This document shows, one piece after another, positions 47,332-56,113 of a stretch of 64,000 bases of DNA. Origin of the DNA: an uncultured Pelagibacteraceae bacterium (GTDB lineage: Bacteria; Pseudomonadota; Alphaproteobacteria; Pelagibacterales; Pelagibacteraceae). The notes beneath the pieces were generated by a model, which saw only the letters and a list, made by a program, of their open reading frames with translations, did not search any database and was not told the origin of the DNA. A program made the position numbers and the translations under genes. The DNA lies in contig CACFJR010000002.1 of the NCBI GenBank assembly GCA_902566755.1, positions 17,038 to 81,037 on the forward strand, read 5' to 3'. Position 1 is the first letter of the stretch. Each line of letters begins with the position of its first letter.

Positions 47332-49070
47332 TGAAAAACAGTGAGATACTAAAAAGATTGTATAGAGACTATACAAGAAAATATTTATTTAGAATAATTA
47401 TTGCTTTCATTCTGTCATTAATACTCGCTGCAAGTACTTCATCTATTGCATACCTGTTAGATCCAGCAATTGAAAAAATCTTTTTAAACAAGGATAAAAC
47501 TTTAATTTATTTAATTCCTTTTTTGATAGTAGTAGCTTTTGCTTCGAAGGGAGCGTCGCTTTATGGAGCAAAAGTTATCATGATAAAAATTTCAGAAGAA
47601 GTAAGAAAAGCTTTACAAATTGATATGATGAAGTCACTTATAAAGGCCGATACAAATTTTATAGAAAAAAAACATTCAGGAAAAATAATCACAAATATTA
47701 TGAATGATGTAAATTACATGACGGGACTTGTAAGTGTAGCTATATTAAATTTGTTTAAAGATAGTCTAACACTTATTGGTTTATTATCTGTTATGTTTTA
47801 CCAGAATTGGAAACTGTCTCTTGTTGCAATAATAATGATTCCATTAGCAAGTTTTTTTGCAAATTTTTTAGGTAGACGAATTACAAAGATCACTACACAA
47901 GCAATGGACAAAGCTGGTTTGGTTAATACCTATTTATTAGAAATTTTTAAAAATCATAAATTGATTAAAATATTTCAAAAAGAGTCATATGAGACAGCAC
48001 GTGCTGATAATGTTTTAAAGGAGCTTATGAGCAGGGCAAAGAAACTAAATATAATTTACGCAAGATCCTCTCCAATAATGGAAGCTTTAACCGGAATTAT
48101 GATTGCAATACTAATTTTTTATTCGGGAAATCTTATAATCAATGATGAATTAGGTATTGGAAACTTTTTTTCATTTTTAGCAGCAATGATGCTAGCATAT
48201 CAGCCAGTTAGATCACTTGCTACGCTCAATATAACTATCAATCAAGGATTAGCTGGTGCAAAAAGAATCCTGCCAATTCTCGATCTAAAAGAAAAAATTT
48301 CCGAAGATGTTAGTTTGGACAAAATTAATTTGGGTCTCGGAAACATTGAATTTAAAAATGTAAATTTTACTTATGATGAAGAGGAAAGAGTGGTTCTAAA
48401 TGATATAAATTTATTAATTGCTGGTGGGAAAATGACATCTCTTGTTGGTCACAGTGGAGCAGGAAAATCTACAATACTTAACTTAATTCCTCGATTTTAT
48501 GACCCTCAATCTGGTGACATAAAAATTGATGATCAGTCTATTTACTCAAAAAGATTGTCATCACTAAGAAATAATATTTCTCTCGTAAGCCAGGAAACTA
48601 CTTTGTTTGATGATACGGTATTAAATAATATTAAATATGCAAATTTAGATGCAACAGATGAGCAAGTTCGAGAAGCAGCAAAGTTATCTCACTCATCAGA
48701 GTTCATTGATACACTTCCTAAAAAATATAATACTTTAATAGGGGAAAATGGGGTTAGATTATCTGGAGGTGAAAAACAGAGGATTTCAATAGCTCGAGCA
48801 ATTTTAAAAAAGAGTAAAATTATTCTTTTGGATGAAGCAACATCTTCTTTAGATGCTGAAACAGAGCAAAAAATACAGGATGCTATTAATTTTTTAACTA
48901 GAGGAAGAACTACCTTGGTTATTGCTCATAGATTATCAACTATTTTAAATTCAGATAAAATTTACGTTATTGATAGCGGGAAGATTATTGGAGAAGGTAA
49001 GCATGATGAGTTGATTAAGAATTCTGAGGTTTACAAAAATTTTTACGAAAAACAAATTCAAAAAAATTAA
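47331..49070 (+). CDS. msbA: MsbA-like lipid A/phospholipid ABC exporter
   Basis: Half-transporter of 579 residues: six transmembrane helices (about 20-310) fused to an ATPase domain with Walker A VGHSGAGKST, Q loop, signature RLSGGEKQRISIARAI, Walker B IILLDEATSSLD and H loop VIAHRLSTI. Homodimeric exporters of this type flip lipid A core in Gram-negative bacteria. Position directly before waaA-lpxK-lpxL supports the MsbA role, though other lipids remain possible. Joined to both neighbours by one-base overlaps. Confidence 0.9.
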   Translation: MKNSEILKRLYRDYTRKYLFRIIIAFILSLILAASTSSIAYLLDPAIEKIFLNKDKTLIYLIPFLIVVAFASKGASLYGAKVIMIKISEEVRKALQIDMMKSLIKADTNFIEKKHSGKIITNIMNDVNYMTGLVSVAILNLFKDSLTLIGLLSVMFYQNWKLSLVAIIMIPLASFFANFLGRRITKITTQAMDKAGLVNTYLLEIFKNHKLIKIFQKESYETARADNVLKELMSRAKKLNIIYARSSPIMEALTGIMIAILIFYSGNLIINDELGIGNFFSFLAAMMLAYQPVRSLATLNITINQGLAGAKRILPILDLKEKISEDVSLDKINLGLGNIEFKNVNFTYDEEERVVLNDINLLIAGGKMTSLVGHSGAGKSTILNLIPRFYDPQSGDIKIDDQSIYSKRLSSLRNNISLVSQETTLFDDTVLNNIKYANLDATDEQVREAAKLSHSSEFIDTLPKKYNTLIGENGVRLSGGEKQRISIARAILKKSKIILLDEATSSLDAETEQKIQDAINFLTRGRTTLVIAHRLSTILNSDKIYVIDSGKIIGEGKHDELIKNSEVYKNFYEKQIQKN

Positions 49071-50305
49071 TGAGAGTAGTTTATAGTTTTTTGGTATACA
49101 TAGTTATTATTTTCTCTCCTATTATTATCATTTACAGAATATTTAAAGGAAAGGAAAATCCCAAAAGATTCTTTGAAAAGTTTTCTATAAATAAAAAAAA
49201 AAGAAGTAAGGGAAAACTAGTTTGGTTCCATTGTTCAAGTGTAGGCGAGTTATTAAGTATCATGCCATTAATTCAACAATTTGAAAAAATTTCAAGTATT
49301 AGACAAATTCTTGTCACTACTTCAACACTAAGTTCTTCAAAAATATTTGAGAAATTTAGATTTAAAAAAACCTTACACCAATTTTATCCTTTAGATAATA
49401 AGTACATAATCAAAAACTTTTTAAATTACTGGAAACCGTCATATGCCATTTTTGTAGAGTCTGAAATTTGGCCCGCAATGATCTCAGAATTAAAAGAAAG
49501 AGGAATTAAAGTCATTTTAATTAATGCCAGAATGAGTGAGAAATCATTTAAAAGATGGTCATATCTTAAAGATTTTGGGAAAAGTATATTAAAGAAATTT
49601 GATTACATATTTCCTCAAAATAAAGAGACGTTTCGATATTTCAAAAAACTTGGTGTTAAAAAAATCAAATTTTTAGGAAACCTCAAGTTCATAGGTTCTA
49701 AATATGATGAGAATATAAGATTAAAAAATCAATACTTTAAAAATAAAATAATTTTGTGTTCAGCAAGCACTCATTATAATGAAGAGGAAATTTTTGCTAA
49801 TTTGCATATTAAATATAGGAAAAAAATTTCTAATTTAATAACAATTATTATTCCAAGACATATAGAGAGAACAAACGAAATTACACGAATGTTGGATAAA
49901 AAAAAATTGAAATTTGTAAAACACAGTGAAAATAAAAGAGATTTAAAAGATTTCGATATCTATATAGTTGATAGTTATGGTGAAAGTAAATCATTTTATA
50001 AAATAAGCAATGTTGTTTTTTTGGGCGGATCTTTAGTTTCAAAAGGTGGACAGAATCCTTTAGAGGCTCTGAGATACGGTTGCAGTATAATACACGGAAA
50101 TTACACTTATAATTTCAAGGACGTTTACAAAATGTTGGAAAAAGAGAAGTTATCGCTTAAAGTTTCAGGAAGCAAGGACTTGGAAAGAAAGGCTTTTGCC
50201 CTTTTCGAAAAAAAAAATAGCTCTAACAAAATTAAAAGGCTCAACAAAATTGGAAATTTGATTTTAAAAAAAAATTTAAGTGAACTAAAAAAGATTGTTT
50301 TATGA
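49070..50305 (+). CDS. waaA: 3-deoxy-D-manno-octulosonic acid transferase
   Basis: Adds Kdo to lipid IVA. The 411-residue GT-B enzyme has an N-terminal membrane anchor (about 3-23), WFHCSSVGELLSIMPLI (the G-E motif with the catalytic Glu), FVESEIWPAMI, and the C-terminal donor site VFLGGSLVSKGGQNPLEAL. It overlaps lpxK by 4 bases. Together with lpxK and the acyltransferase it shows that a Kdo-lipid A pathway is at least partly kept in this streamlined genome. Confidence 0.95.
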   Translation: MRVVYSFLVYIVIIFSPIIIIYRIFKGKENPKRFFEKFSINKKKRSKGKLVWFHCSSVGELLSIMPLIQQFEKISSIRQILVTTSTLSSSKIFEKFRFKKTLHQFYPLDNKYIIKNFLNYWKPSYAIFVESEIWPAMISELKERGIKVILINARMSEKSFKRWSYLKDFGKSILKKFDYIFPQNKETFRYFKKLGVKKIKFLGNLKFIGSKYDENIRLKNQYFKNKIILCSASTHYNEEEIFANLHIKYRKKISNLITIIIPRHIERTNEITRMLDKKKLKFVKHSENKRDLKDFDIYIVDSYGESKSFYKISNVVFLGGSLVSKGGQNPLEALRYGCSIIHGNYTYNFKDVYKMLEKEKLSLKVSGSKDLERKAFALFEKKNSSNKIKRLNKIGNLILKKNLSELKKIVL

Positions 50306-51237
50306 AATTTAATAAACCAAAATTTTGGGATAAAAGAAACTTCAATCTAATATCATTATTGCTGCTACCGTTATCGTTAATTTGCATCATAAAAAACTAT
50401 TATGAAAATAGTAAAATTAAAAAGAATTATTATGATTTTAGAACAATTTGTGTTGGAAATATTTATATCGGCGGAACTGGTAAAACACCTCTCGTAAATA
50501 ATTTAGCAAATCATTTTAAAAAAAAATTTAAAACTTTTATAATTAAAAAAAATTATATTTCTCATCAAGACGAAAAAAAGCTTTTAGAGCTAAATCACAA
50601 AGTTATTTTTGAGAAAAATAGAGAACTATCTTTATTAAAAGCTGAACAAGAAAAAGCAAAGATAGTAATTTTTGATGACGGGCTGCAAGAAAAAACAATA
50701 AATTATGATCTAAAAATAGTATGTTTTAATTCACAAAAATTAGACGGAAATGGATTTGTAATTCCAGCTGGTCCATTACGGGAAAGACTAGATAGTATTA
50801 AAAATTATGACGTTGCTATAATTAATGGAAATATGAACAAAGAGACTAAAAATTTTATAAACAAAATTAAAAATATAAATCCAAATATTAAAGTTTTTTT
50901 AGGAAAATATATCCCAAAGAATTATTCTAAACTTAAGAAAAAAAAATTTATAGTGTTTAGTGGTATTGGCAATCCACATACATTCACTGACACACTTAAA
51001 GATATAAAAATAAAATTTATAGTGCATAAAATATTTCCTGACCATTTTAATTACAAAGAAACTGATTTACAAAAATTAAAACAATTGGCAAAACAAAAGG
51101 ACTGTGAATTACTAACAACAGAAAAAGATTATTTAAGAATTAAAAAATCTTATCGAAAAAATATAAATTTTTTAAAAGTTGAATTATCAATCGAACATGA
51201 AAAAAAATTCTTTAAATATTTAAGTGGTAAGCTATGA
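50302..51237 (+). CDS. lpxK: Tetraacyldisaccharide 4'-kinase
   Basis: Phosphorylates the 4' position of the lipid A disaccharide. The 311 residues have an N-terminal membrane-associated helix, the P-loop variant VGNIYIGGTGKTPLV (about 48-62), IFDDGLQEKTINYDLKIVC and GPLRERLDSI, and the C-terminal FPDHFNYKETD. Slightly shorter than the E. coli enzyme, mostly in loops. Four-base ATGA overlaps on both sides couple it to waaA and the acyltransferase. Confidence 0.95.
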   Translation: MKFNKPKFWDKRNFNLISLLLLPLSLICIIKNYYENSKIKKNYYDFRTICVGNIYIGGTGKTPLVNNLANHFKKKFKTFIIKKNYISHQDEKKLLELNHKVIFEKNRELSLLKAEQEKAKIVIFDDGLQEKTINYDLKIVCFNSQKLDGNGFVIPAGPLRERLDSIKNYDVAIINGNMNKETKNFINKIKNINPNIKVFLGKYIPKNYSKLKKKKFIVFSGIGNPHTFTDTLKDIKIKFIVHKIFPDHFNYKETDLQKLKQLAKQKDCELLTTEKDYLRIKKSYRKNINFLKVELSIEHEKKFFKYLSGKL

Positions 51238-52091
51238 AGATTATAAGATATTTATTTGAATATATTTCGATTGTTATTCTTTTTGGGCTATTTAAATTAT
51301 TAGGATATAAAATTTCATCTGAGGTTGGATGTTTTCTTGGAAAGACATTTGGTCCATTTTTTAGATCAAAAAAAGTAATTAGGAATAATCTAATGAAGTT
51401 TGACGATTCTTTAAGTCCTGACAAAATAAAAAAAATTACATCTGAGATGTGGGGTAATTATGGAAGAATATTGTCTGAATATCCATATATTTCTAATTTT
51501 AGAAAAGGTGATTTAGATAAATATATTAAAATTGAAAATTTAGAAAAATTAGAAGAAATTAAAAAAGGTCAGCCAGTCATTTTTATTTCAGCTCATTTTA
51601 GTAATTTTGAGTTAATGGCTATGGTTATAGAAAGAGCAGGAGTAAATTTGTCTGCGATCTATAGACCCTTAAATAATAAAATGGTCAATTCAATAATGGA
51701 ACCTCTTCGTAAAAGATACATTTGTAAAAATCAAATTAAAAAAGGGATTAATGGAGTTAGAGAGTCTTTGAAATTTTTTAAACAAGGTACAAGTATTGCA
51801 ATTATGATAGATCAGCGGGTAAGCGAGGGACAAAAAATAAATTTTTTTAATCATCCGGCCCTTACAACAACTATCCCAGCGCAATTTGTGAAAAAATTTG
51901 GATGTAAAATTCAACCAGTGCACATTGAAAGGTATGAGAAAATTAATTTTAAAATTACTTTCGATGAGCAAATATTTATTAAGGAAAATACAGATGAAAC
52001 TTTGATCAGTATTAAACTAAATCAATGGTTGGAGAAAAAAATAAGAAAAAATCCCTCTCAATGGATATGGTCACACGATAGATGGAAATGA
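51234..52091 (+). CDS. LpxL/HtrB-family lipid A acyltransferase
   Basis: A 285-residue member of the lysophospholipid acyltransferase superfamily. There is a membrane anchor near the N terminus (about 9-25), the H-x4-E catalytic motif HFSNFE (within FISAHFSNFELMA), AIYRPLNNKMVN, and IAIMIDQRV, typical of LpxL/HtrB. It probably adds a secondary acyl chain to Kdo-lipid A, based on family and on its place after lpxK; chain specificity cannot be read. Only 4 bases separate its stop from the convergent DUF2093 stop. Confidence 0.9.
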   Translation: MKIIRYLFEYISIVILFGLFKLLGYKISSEVGCFLGKTFGPFFRSKKVIRNNLMKFDDSLSPDKIKKITSEMWGNYGRILSEYPYISNFRKGDLDKYIKIENLEKLEEIKKGQPVIFISAHFSNFELMAMVIERAGVNLSAIYRPLNNKMVNSIMEPLRKRYICKNQIKKGINGVRESLKFFKQGTSIAIMIDQRVSEGQKINFFNHPALTTTIPAQFVKKFGCKIQPVHIERYEKINFKITFDEQIFIKENTDETLISIKLNQWLEKKIRKNPSQWIWSHDRWK

Positions 52092-52095
52092 TTTT

Positions 52096-52290
52096 TCATT
52101 TTTTTTCTGCTTCTCTTTTTGATTGAGCTTCTTCATATGAGAAATATGCTTCTTGAAGTTTCACATTCCAATAATTGAGATTTTGAAGATATATCTTTTG
52201 CTTTGATACCGCGCAAATTACGTGGTCCCCTGGTTCAATTATTTCAAACTTATTCGGTAAGTATTTTAATTTTGCCAATTTATTTTTCAT
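52096..52290 (-). CDS. DUF2093 small protein
   Basis: A 64-residue protein with the DUF2093 pattern: AKLKYLPNKFEIIEPGDHVICAV (seen as LKYLPNKFEIIEPGDHVICA), then LQNLNYWNVKLQEAYFSYEEA. The family is small, cytosolic, nearly confined to alphaproteobacteria, and often found beside lpxK/waaA, as here. Function unknown. It is divergent from purD across only 25 bases. Confidence 0.85.
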   Translation of the reverse strand: MKNKLAKLKYLPNKFEIIEPGDHVICAVSKQKIYLQNLNYWNVKLQEAYFSYEEAQSKREAEKK

Positions 52291-52315
52291 TTTTTAAGTT
52301 ATAAGATCACTATAA

Positions 52316-53575
52316 ATGAATGTTGGAATTATTGGAAGTGGCGGTAGAGAGCATGCAATTTGTTATATGCTTAATAAATCAAAAAAAGTGTCTAAAATTT
52401 TTTGTTTTCCAGGCAACGCGGGTACAGATTTGATAGCCCAGAATGTCAATTTAGATCCTGATAATTTTTCTGAACTAGAGAAATATTGCGTAAAAAAAGA
52501 AATAAAGTTGTTAGTTGTTGGTCCAGAAAAACCTTTAGTTAATGGGGTAGTAAATTTTTTTAAAGGAAAATCAATTAGAGTGTTTGGTCCTGACGAAATA
52601 TCTTCTAAGCTTGAAGGTTCAAAAATTTTTACTAAGAAAATTTGTCAAAAAAAAAATATTCCTACATCAAAGTTCAAAATATGTGAAAGTTTAAAAGAAA
52701 CGATAGATTACTTAAGGAGTAGTTATTTTCCGACTGTTATTAAAGCTGACGGTTTGGCCTCAGGAAAAGGTGTTTATATTTGTAAAAATTTCAAGGATGC
52801 AAAAGAAGCTTCCGAGGAAATTTTTAACGGAAAGTTTGGATCTGCTAAACAAATTTTAGTGGAAGAATTTTTAGAAGGTGAGGAAATGAGTTATTTTGTA
52901 GTTACAGACGGTATAAATTATAAATTTTTTGGTTCGGCTCAAGACCACAAAAGAGTTGGTGAAGGGGATACAGGTAAAAATACAGGAGGTATGGGTTGTT
53001 ACTCACCATCAAGACTTCTCAACAAGGATTTAGAGTTGAAAATTAAAACAAAAATAATTGAACCAACTTTAAATGCTATAAATGAGTTAGGTGGAGTCTA
53101 TAAAGGTTTTCTATATGTCGGCCTTATGATTAAAAATAACGATCCTTTTTTAATCGAATTTAATGTGAGAATGGGGGACCCAGAGTGTCAAACAATCTTA
53201 CCTTCTCTTAATACAGATTTATTTGATGTTTTAACATCATGTTGTGATGGTACATTAAATCAAACAAGTATAGATTTTTCTAGGTCAAAAAGTATCTGTG
53301 TTGTTTTATGTTCAAGAGGCTACCCAGAAAAATTTGAGAAAAATATTGAAATTAAAGGTTTAGAGCAACTTAAAATTTTTAGAAATCAAAATATTTTTCA
53401 TGCTGGTACATTAAAAACAAAAAACGGTTTAGTTTCTAATGGCGGAAGAGTATTAAACTTTGTTTCAACTTCAGATGATTTTTCAAAATGTAGGGATGAG
53501 GCAATTAATTTAATTAAAAAATTAAATTGGAAATATGGCTACTTTAGGAGAGATATTGGTCATAAAGTAATTTAA
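52316..53575 (+). CDS. purD: Phosphoribosylamine-glycine ligase
   Basis: Second enzyme of purine synthesis, joining phosphoribosylamine and glycine with ATP. The 419-residue ATP-grasp protein shows VGIIGSGGREHAICYML at the start, VVGPEKPLVNGV, the ATP-grasp loop VIKADGLASGKGVYIC, GTGGMG-type DTGKNTGGMGCYSP, and the metal site EFNVRMGDPECQTI. Full length. It precedes rsmD by 2 bases. Confidence 0.97.
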   Translation: MNVGIIGSGGREHAICYMLNKSKKVSKIFCFPGNAGTDLIAQNVNLDPDNFSELEKYCVKKEIKLLVVGPEKPLVNGVVNFFKGKSIRVFGPDEISSKLEGSKIFTKKICQKKNIPTSKFKICESLKETIDYLRSSYFPTVIKADGLASGKGVYICKNFKDAKEASEEIFNGKFGSAKQILVEEFLEGEEMSYFVVTDGINYKFFGSAQDHKRVGEGDTGKNTGGMGCYSPSRLLNKDLELKIKTKIIEPTLNAINELGGVYKGFLYVGLMIKNNDPFLIEFNVRMGDPECQTILPSLNTDLFDVLTSCCDGTLNQTSIDFSRSKSICVVLCSRGYPEKFEKNIEIKGLEQLKIFRNQNIFHAGTLKTKNGLVSNGGRVLNFVSTSDDFSKCRDEAINLIKKLNWKYGYFRRDIGHKVI

Positions 53576-53577
53576 AC

Positions 53578-54144
53578 ATGAGAATTATTTCAGGCACAAA
53601 TAAAGGCAAAAAATTAATTATGCCTAATGATAAAATAACTAGGCCTTTAAAAGATATGGCAAAAGAGTCTGTTTTTAATATTTTGACACATGCTAAATTT
53701 GTTAATTTTAATCTCAAAGATAGTAAAATTTTAGATTTGTTTTCGGGAATTGGTTCTTTTGGATTAGAGTGCATTTCAAGAGGTTCAAAATTTGTTTTTT
53801 TTCTAGAAAATTATCCTCCAGTTTTAGAAATTTTAAGAATGAATATTTCAAATCTTAAATATAGTAGCAAATCCAAAGTTATAGATGTTGATGCATTTAA
53901 AATAAATAATGATACATTTGAAAAAGATCAAAAATTTGAGATAATTTTTTGCGATCCACCATATAAAGAAAAAAAAATACAGTTGTTGATAGAAAACATT
54001 ATTGAAATGGATATCTTAGAGAAAAATGGAATAATCATTATTCACAGAAAAAAAGGTGATTCAGACACTTATCCAAACAAATTTAAAGTAATTGATACAA
54101 AGACTTATGGTTTATCAACTTTTGTTTTTGGTAAGTCTAACTAA
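53578..54144 (+). CDS. rsmD: 16S rRNA (guanine-966-N2)-methyltransferase
   Basis: Methylates G966 of 16S rRNA. The 188 residues have the family start MRIISGTNKGKKL and RPLKDMAKESVFNIL, the SAM-binding ILDLFSGIGSFGLE, and the catalytic IIFCDPPYKEKK (DPPY). Slightly short but complete. Its end overlaps the convergent pgi gene by 8 bases. Confidence 0.95.
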   Translation: MRIISGTNKGKKLIMPNDKITRPLKDMAKESVFNILTHAKFVNFNLKDSKILDLFSGIGSFGLECISRGSKFVFFLENYPPVLEILRMNISNLKYSSKSKVIDVDAFKINNDTFEKDQKFEIIFCDPPYKEKKIQLLIENIIEMDILEKNGIIIIHRKKGDSDTYPNKFKVIDTKTYGLSTFVFGKSN

Positions 54145-55297
54145 GTATTCTTTTTGTTTCTTTTTTAATCGACTCAACTGCTGGCTGGTCGAATGGATTT
54201 AATTTCATTACTTTTCCTAATAATATTGTTTCAAGCATTAAATAAGTAAAAATTATTCCTAAACTTTCCTCATCTTTCTTAAGTATTTCAAAATTTCTAA
54301 ACTTCAAGCCTTGTTTTTTAAAGACTCTTTTTACTGCATGCTTCTGTGCAATCATTATAGATTTTATACTTTTATTTTTTAAAAAGTTATAACCTGATAA
54401 CAAATTTTTTTTCCTTATTTTTGGTGCCTTGTGATCAATGCTATCAAAAATTGTAAAAAAGTTATTTTTATTCCCGTCTAAATACAGCTGCATTAAGCTA
54501 TGATTATCTTTAGGTAAGTTAGAAATAATCGGGAAAAAACCCTTACCCTTTTTACCTAAGCTCTCTGATAATAATTGCTGATACCATTCAAGTAAGCTAA
54601 TTAAGCTCTTGTCAAAATTAAGTATTACCGAATTTGTTTTCCCCAATGAGTAAAATTTATACATCATTTCGACGTTGTTTATCAACGTGTTCGTAAAGTT
54701 TTTGTTTTTTATAAGATTATCAAACTTTTTAAATTTTTCGCTTTTTAATCCTAAAAGTTCGGCTGGCAACATTCCGACTTCAGATAAAGCTGAGTATCTC
54801 CCACCAACAAAATTTCGATGTTCAACAATTTCGGATTTTAATTTTAAAGCTAAATCCATCAAGTAACTTTTTTTATTTTCAGTTATAAATAATTTTTTAC
54901 TCTTGGAGAAAATATTTTGATTTATAATCGTCTCAAGAGTTGAGCCTGACTTTGAGATTATTATATCTAAGTTTTTATTATTAATTGTACTTGTAGCTGA
55001 TGCATCAAGGTTGTCATAAAAATAAACTTTCTTTTTAATCTTAAATTTTAAAAAATCATAAATAGCCTTTATGCACAAAGATGAACCGCCTAATCCAAAT
55101 ATACTTAATGCTTTATACTTTTTATACCTAGCAATTTTTCTTTTATTATAGGAGTACTGATAATTATTTGAAAAAGTATCAATTAATTTATAACTGGGAT
55201 CTTTCTTTTGTAAAATTTCAGAATAAATGTTTATTATCTTTTTGTTATTTTTTTTTTTGAAGTCAAAACAACTAATCTTTAGTTTTTTAGAAAACAT
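54137..55297 (-). CDS. pgi: Glucose-6-phosphate isomerase, short form
   Basis: Interconverts glucose-6-phosphate and fructose-6-phosphate. Motifs are present in order: FGLGGSSLCIKAI (about 67-79), sugar-phosphate loop SKSGSTLET, VGGRYSALSEVGMLPAEL, the catalytic-glutamate helix WYQQLLSESLGKKGKGFFP, LPKDNHSLMQLYLDG with the catalytic His, and NPFDQPAVESIKK. At 386 residues it is much shorter than the usual 450-550; the N-terminal part and inter-motif loops are trimmed. The core residues suggest it is active. It overlaps the lipoprotein gene upstream (TAATG). Confidence 0.9.
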   Translation of the reverse strand: MFSKKLKISCFDFKKKNNKKIINIYSEILQKKDPSYKLIDTFSNNYQYSYNKRKIARYKKYKALSIFGLGGSSLCIKAIYDFLKFKIKKKVYFYDNLDASATSTINNKNLDIIISKSGSTLETIINQNIFSKSKKLFITENKKSYLMDLALKLKSEIVEHRNFVGGRYSALSEVGMLPAELLGLKSEKFKKFDNLIKNKNFTNTLINNVEMMYKFYSLGKTNSVILNFDKSLISLLEWYQQLLSESLGKKGKGFFPIISNLPKDNHSLMQLYLDGNKNNFFTIFDSIDHKAPKIRKKNLLSGYNFLKNKSIKSIMIAQKHAVKRVFKKQGLKFRNFEILKKDEESLGIIFTYLMLETILLGKVMKLNPFDQPAVESIKKETKRILS

Positions 55298-55605
55298 TAA
55301 TCTTTGATTTTTTCTAAAACAAAACTTTCTGTATTACTAGAGGAAGACTCGGAAACCTCCTCATTATCTTTGATTGAACTCAGAAGATCTTCAATTTCAT
55401 TTTCTAGATTTTCAATTTGGGTAGTATCAATAACATCCTTAGGGGTTGGTAAGTCATTAAAATTCGGTGGCAAAATTAAAGGATTTTTTTTGATAACCAA
55501 AAATTCATCACTGTTTTCATATTTCTTTCCACTCAAAGCATTCTTAACACTTTCACACGAGTATAGGAAAAATAATAAAATTATGAAAAAATATTTTTTA
55601 TCCAT
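55297..55605 (-). CDS. Small lipoprotein, DUF3035-like
   Basis: A 102-residue predicted lipoprotein. A short signal peptide ends in a lipobox (FFLYSC, lipidated Cys at about residue 17), followed by SDEFLVIKKNPLILPPNF, the DUF3035 pattern, and an acidic C-terminal segment rich in E and S. Family members follow lspA in many alphaproteobacteria. Function unknown. It overlaps lspA by 8 bases. Lgt and LspA, which would process it, are both encoded in this window. Confidence 0.75.
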   Translation of the reverse strand: MDKKYFFIILLFFLYSCESVKNALSGKKYENSDEFLVIKKNPLILPPNFNDLPTPKDVIDTTQIENLENEIEDLLSSIKDNEEVSESSSSNTESFVLEKIKD

Positions 55606-56113
55606 CAGATTCTTTTTTATACAATAGTTCAGCTAAAATAAGGCAAATTATACCCACTGTTATGAAGATATCAGCTATATTAAAAATAAACCAGTGGAAA
55701 TTACCTATGTGAAAATCAATAAAATCTGGCACTGATCTATAGTAAAGCCTATCAAAAAGGTTTCCAAATGAACCTCCCAAGATTAATAAAAAAAAATATT
55801 TTCTAAAATCCTTGGTAACAAATACTAAATAAATGATTATTAAGTTTATTAATAAGATTAGTGCAGTAAATAAATTGTATGTAAATTCGTTTGAGAATGA
55901 AAACAATCCAAAAGCAATTCCTGTATTCCAAACTAAATATGAGTTTAAAAAAGAAGTTATATACATTTCTGAGATGTCAGTTCTTTCTGCAAGTTCAATA
56001 ACATAAATTTTAGAAAATCTATCTATAAAAAAAAGGATAAAAACAAATAGAGAATTTACTAAAAATTTATACACTTTAAATTTTATTAGAACATGAATGT
56101 CTTTCACATCCAT
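55598..56113 (-). CDS. lspA: Lipoprotein signal peptidase (signal peptidase II)
   Basis: Aspartic protease that cleaves the signal peptide of diacylglyceryl-modified prolipoproteins. The 171 residues have four membrane helices and both catalytic aspartate motifs: GGSFGNLFDRLYYRSVPDFI and FNIADIFITVG. WNTGIAFGLFS matches the conserved N-G/A-G-x-A-F/W-G region. The ATG chosen overlaps the ileS end by 38 bases; a GTG about 13 codons further in is an alternative start. Confidence 0.93.
   Translation of the reverse strand: MDVKDIHVLIKFKVYKFLVNSLFVFILFFIDRFSKIYVIELAERTDISEMYITSFLNSYLVWNTGIAFGLFSFSNEFTYNLFTALILLINLIIIYLVFVTKDFRKYFFLLILGGSFGNLFDRLYYRSVPDFIDFHIGNFHWFIFNIADIFITVGIICLILAELLYKKESDG

Noticed and set aside
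55304..55627. Open frame opposite the lipoprotein and pgi junction
   Set aside because: Antisense shadow; the minus-strand frame has a lipobox signal peptide and stop/start overlaps with both neighbours.
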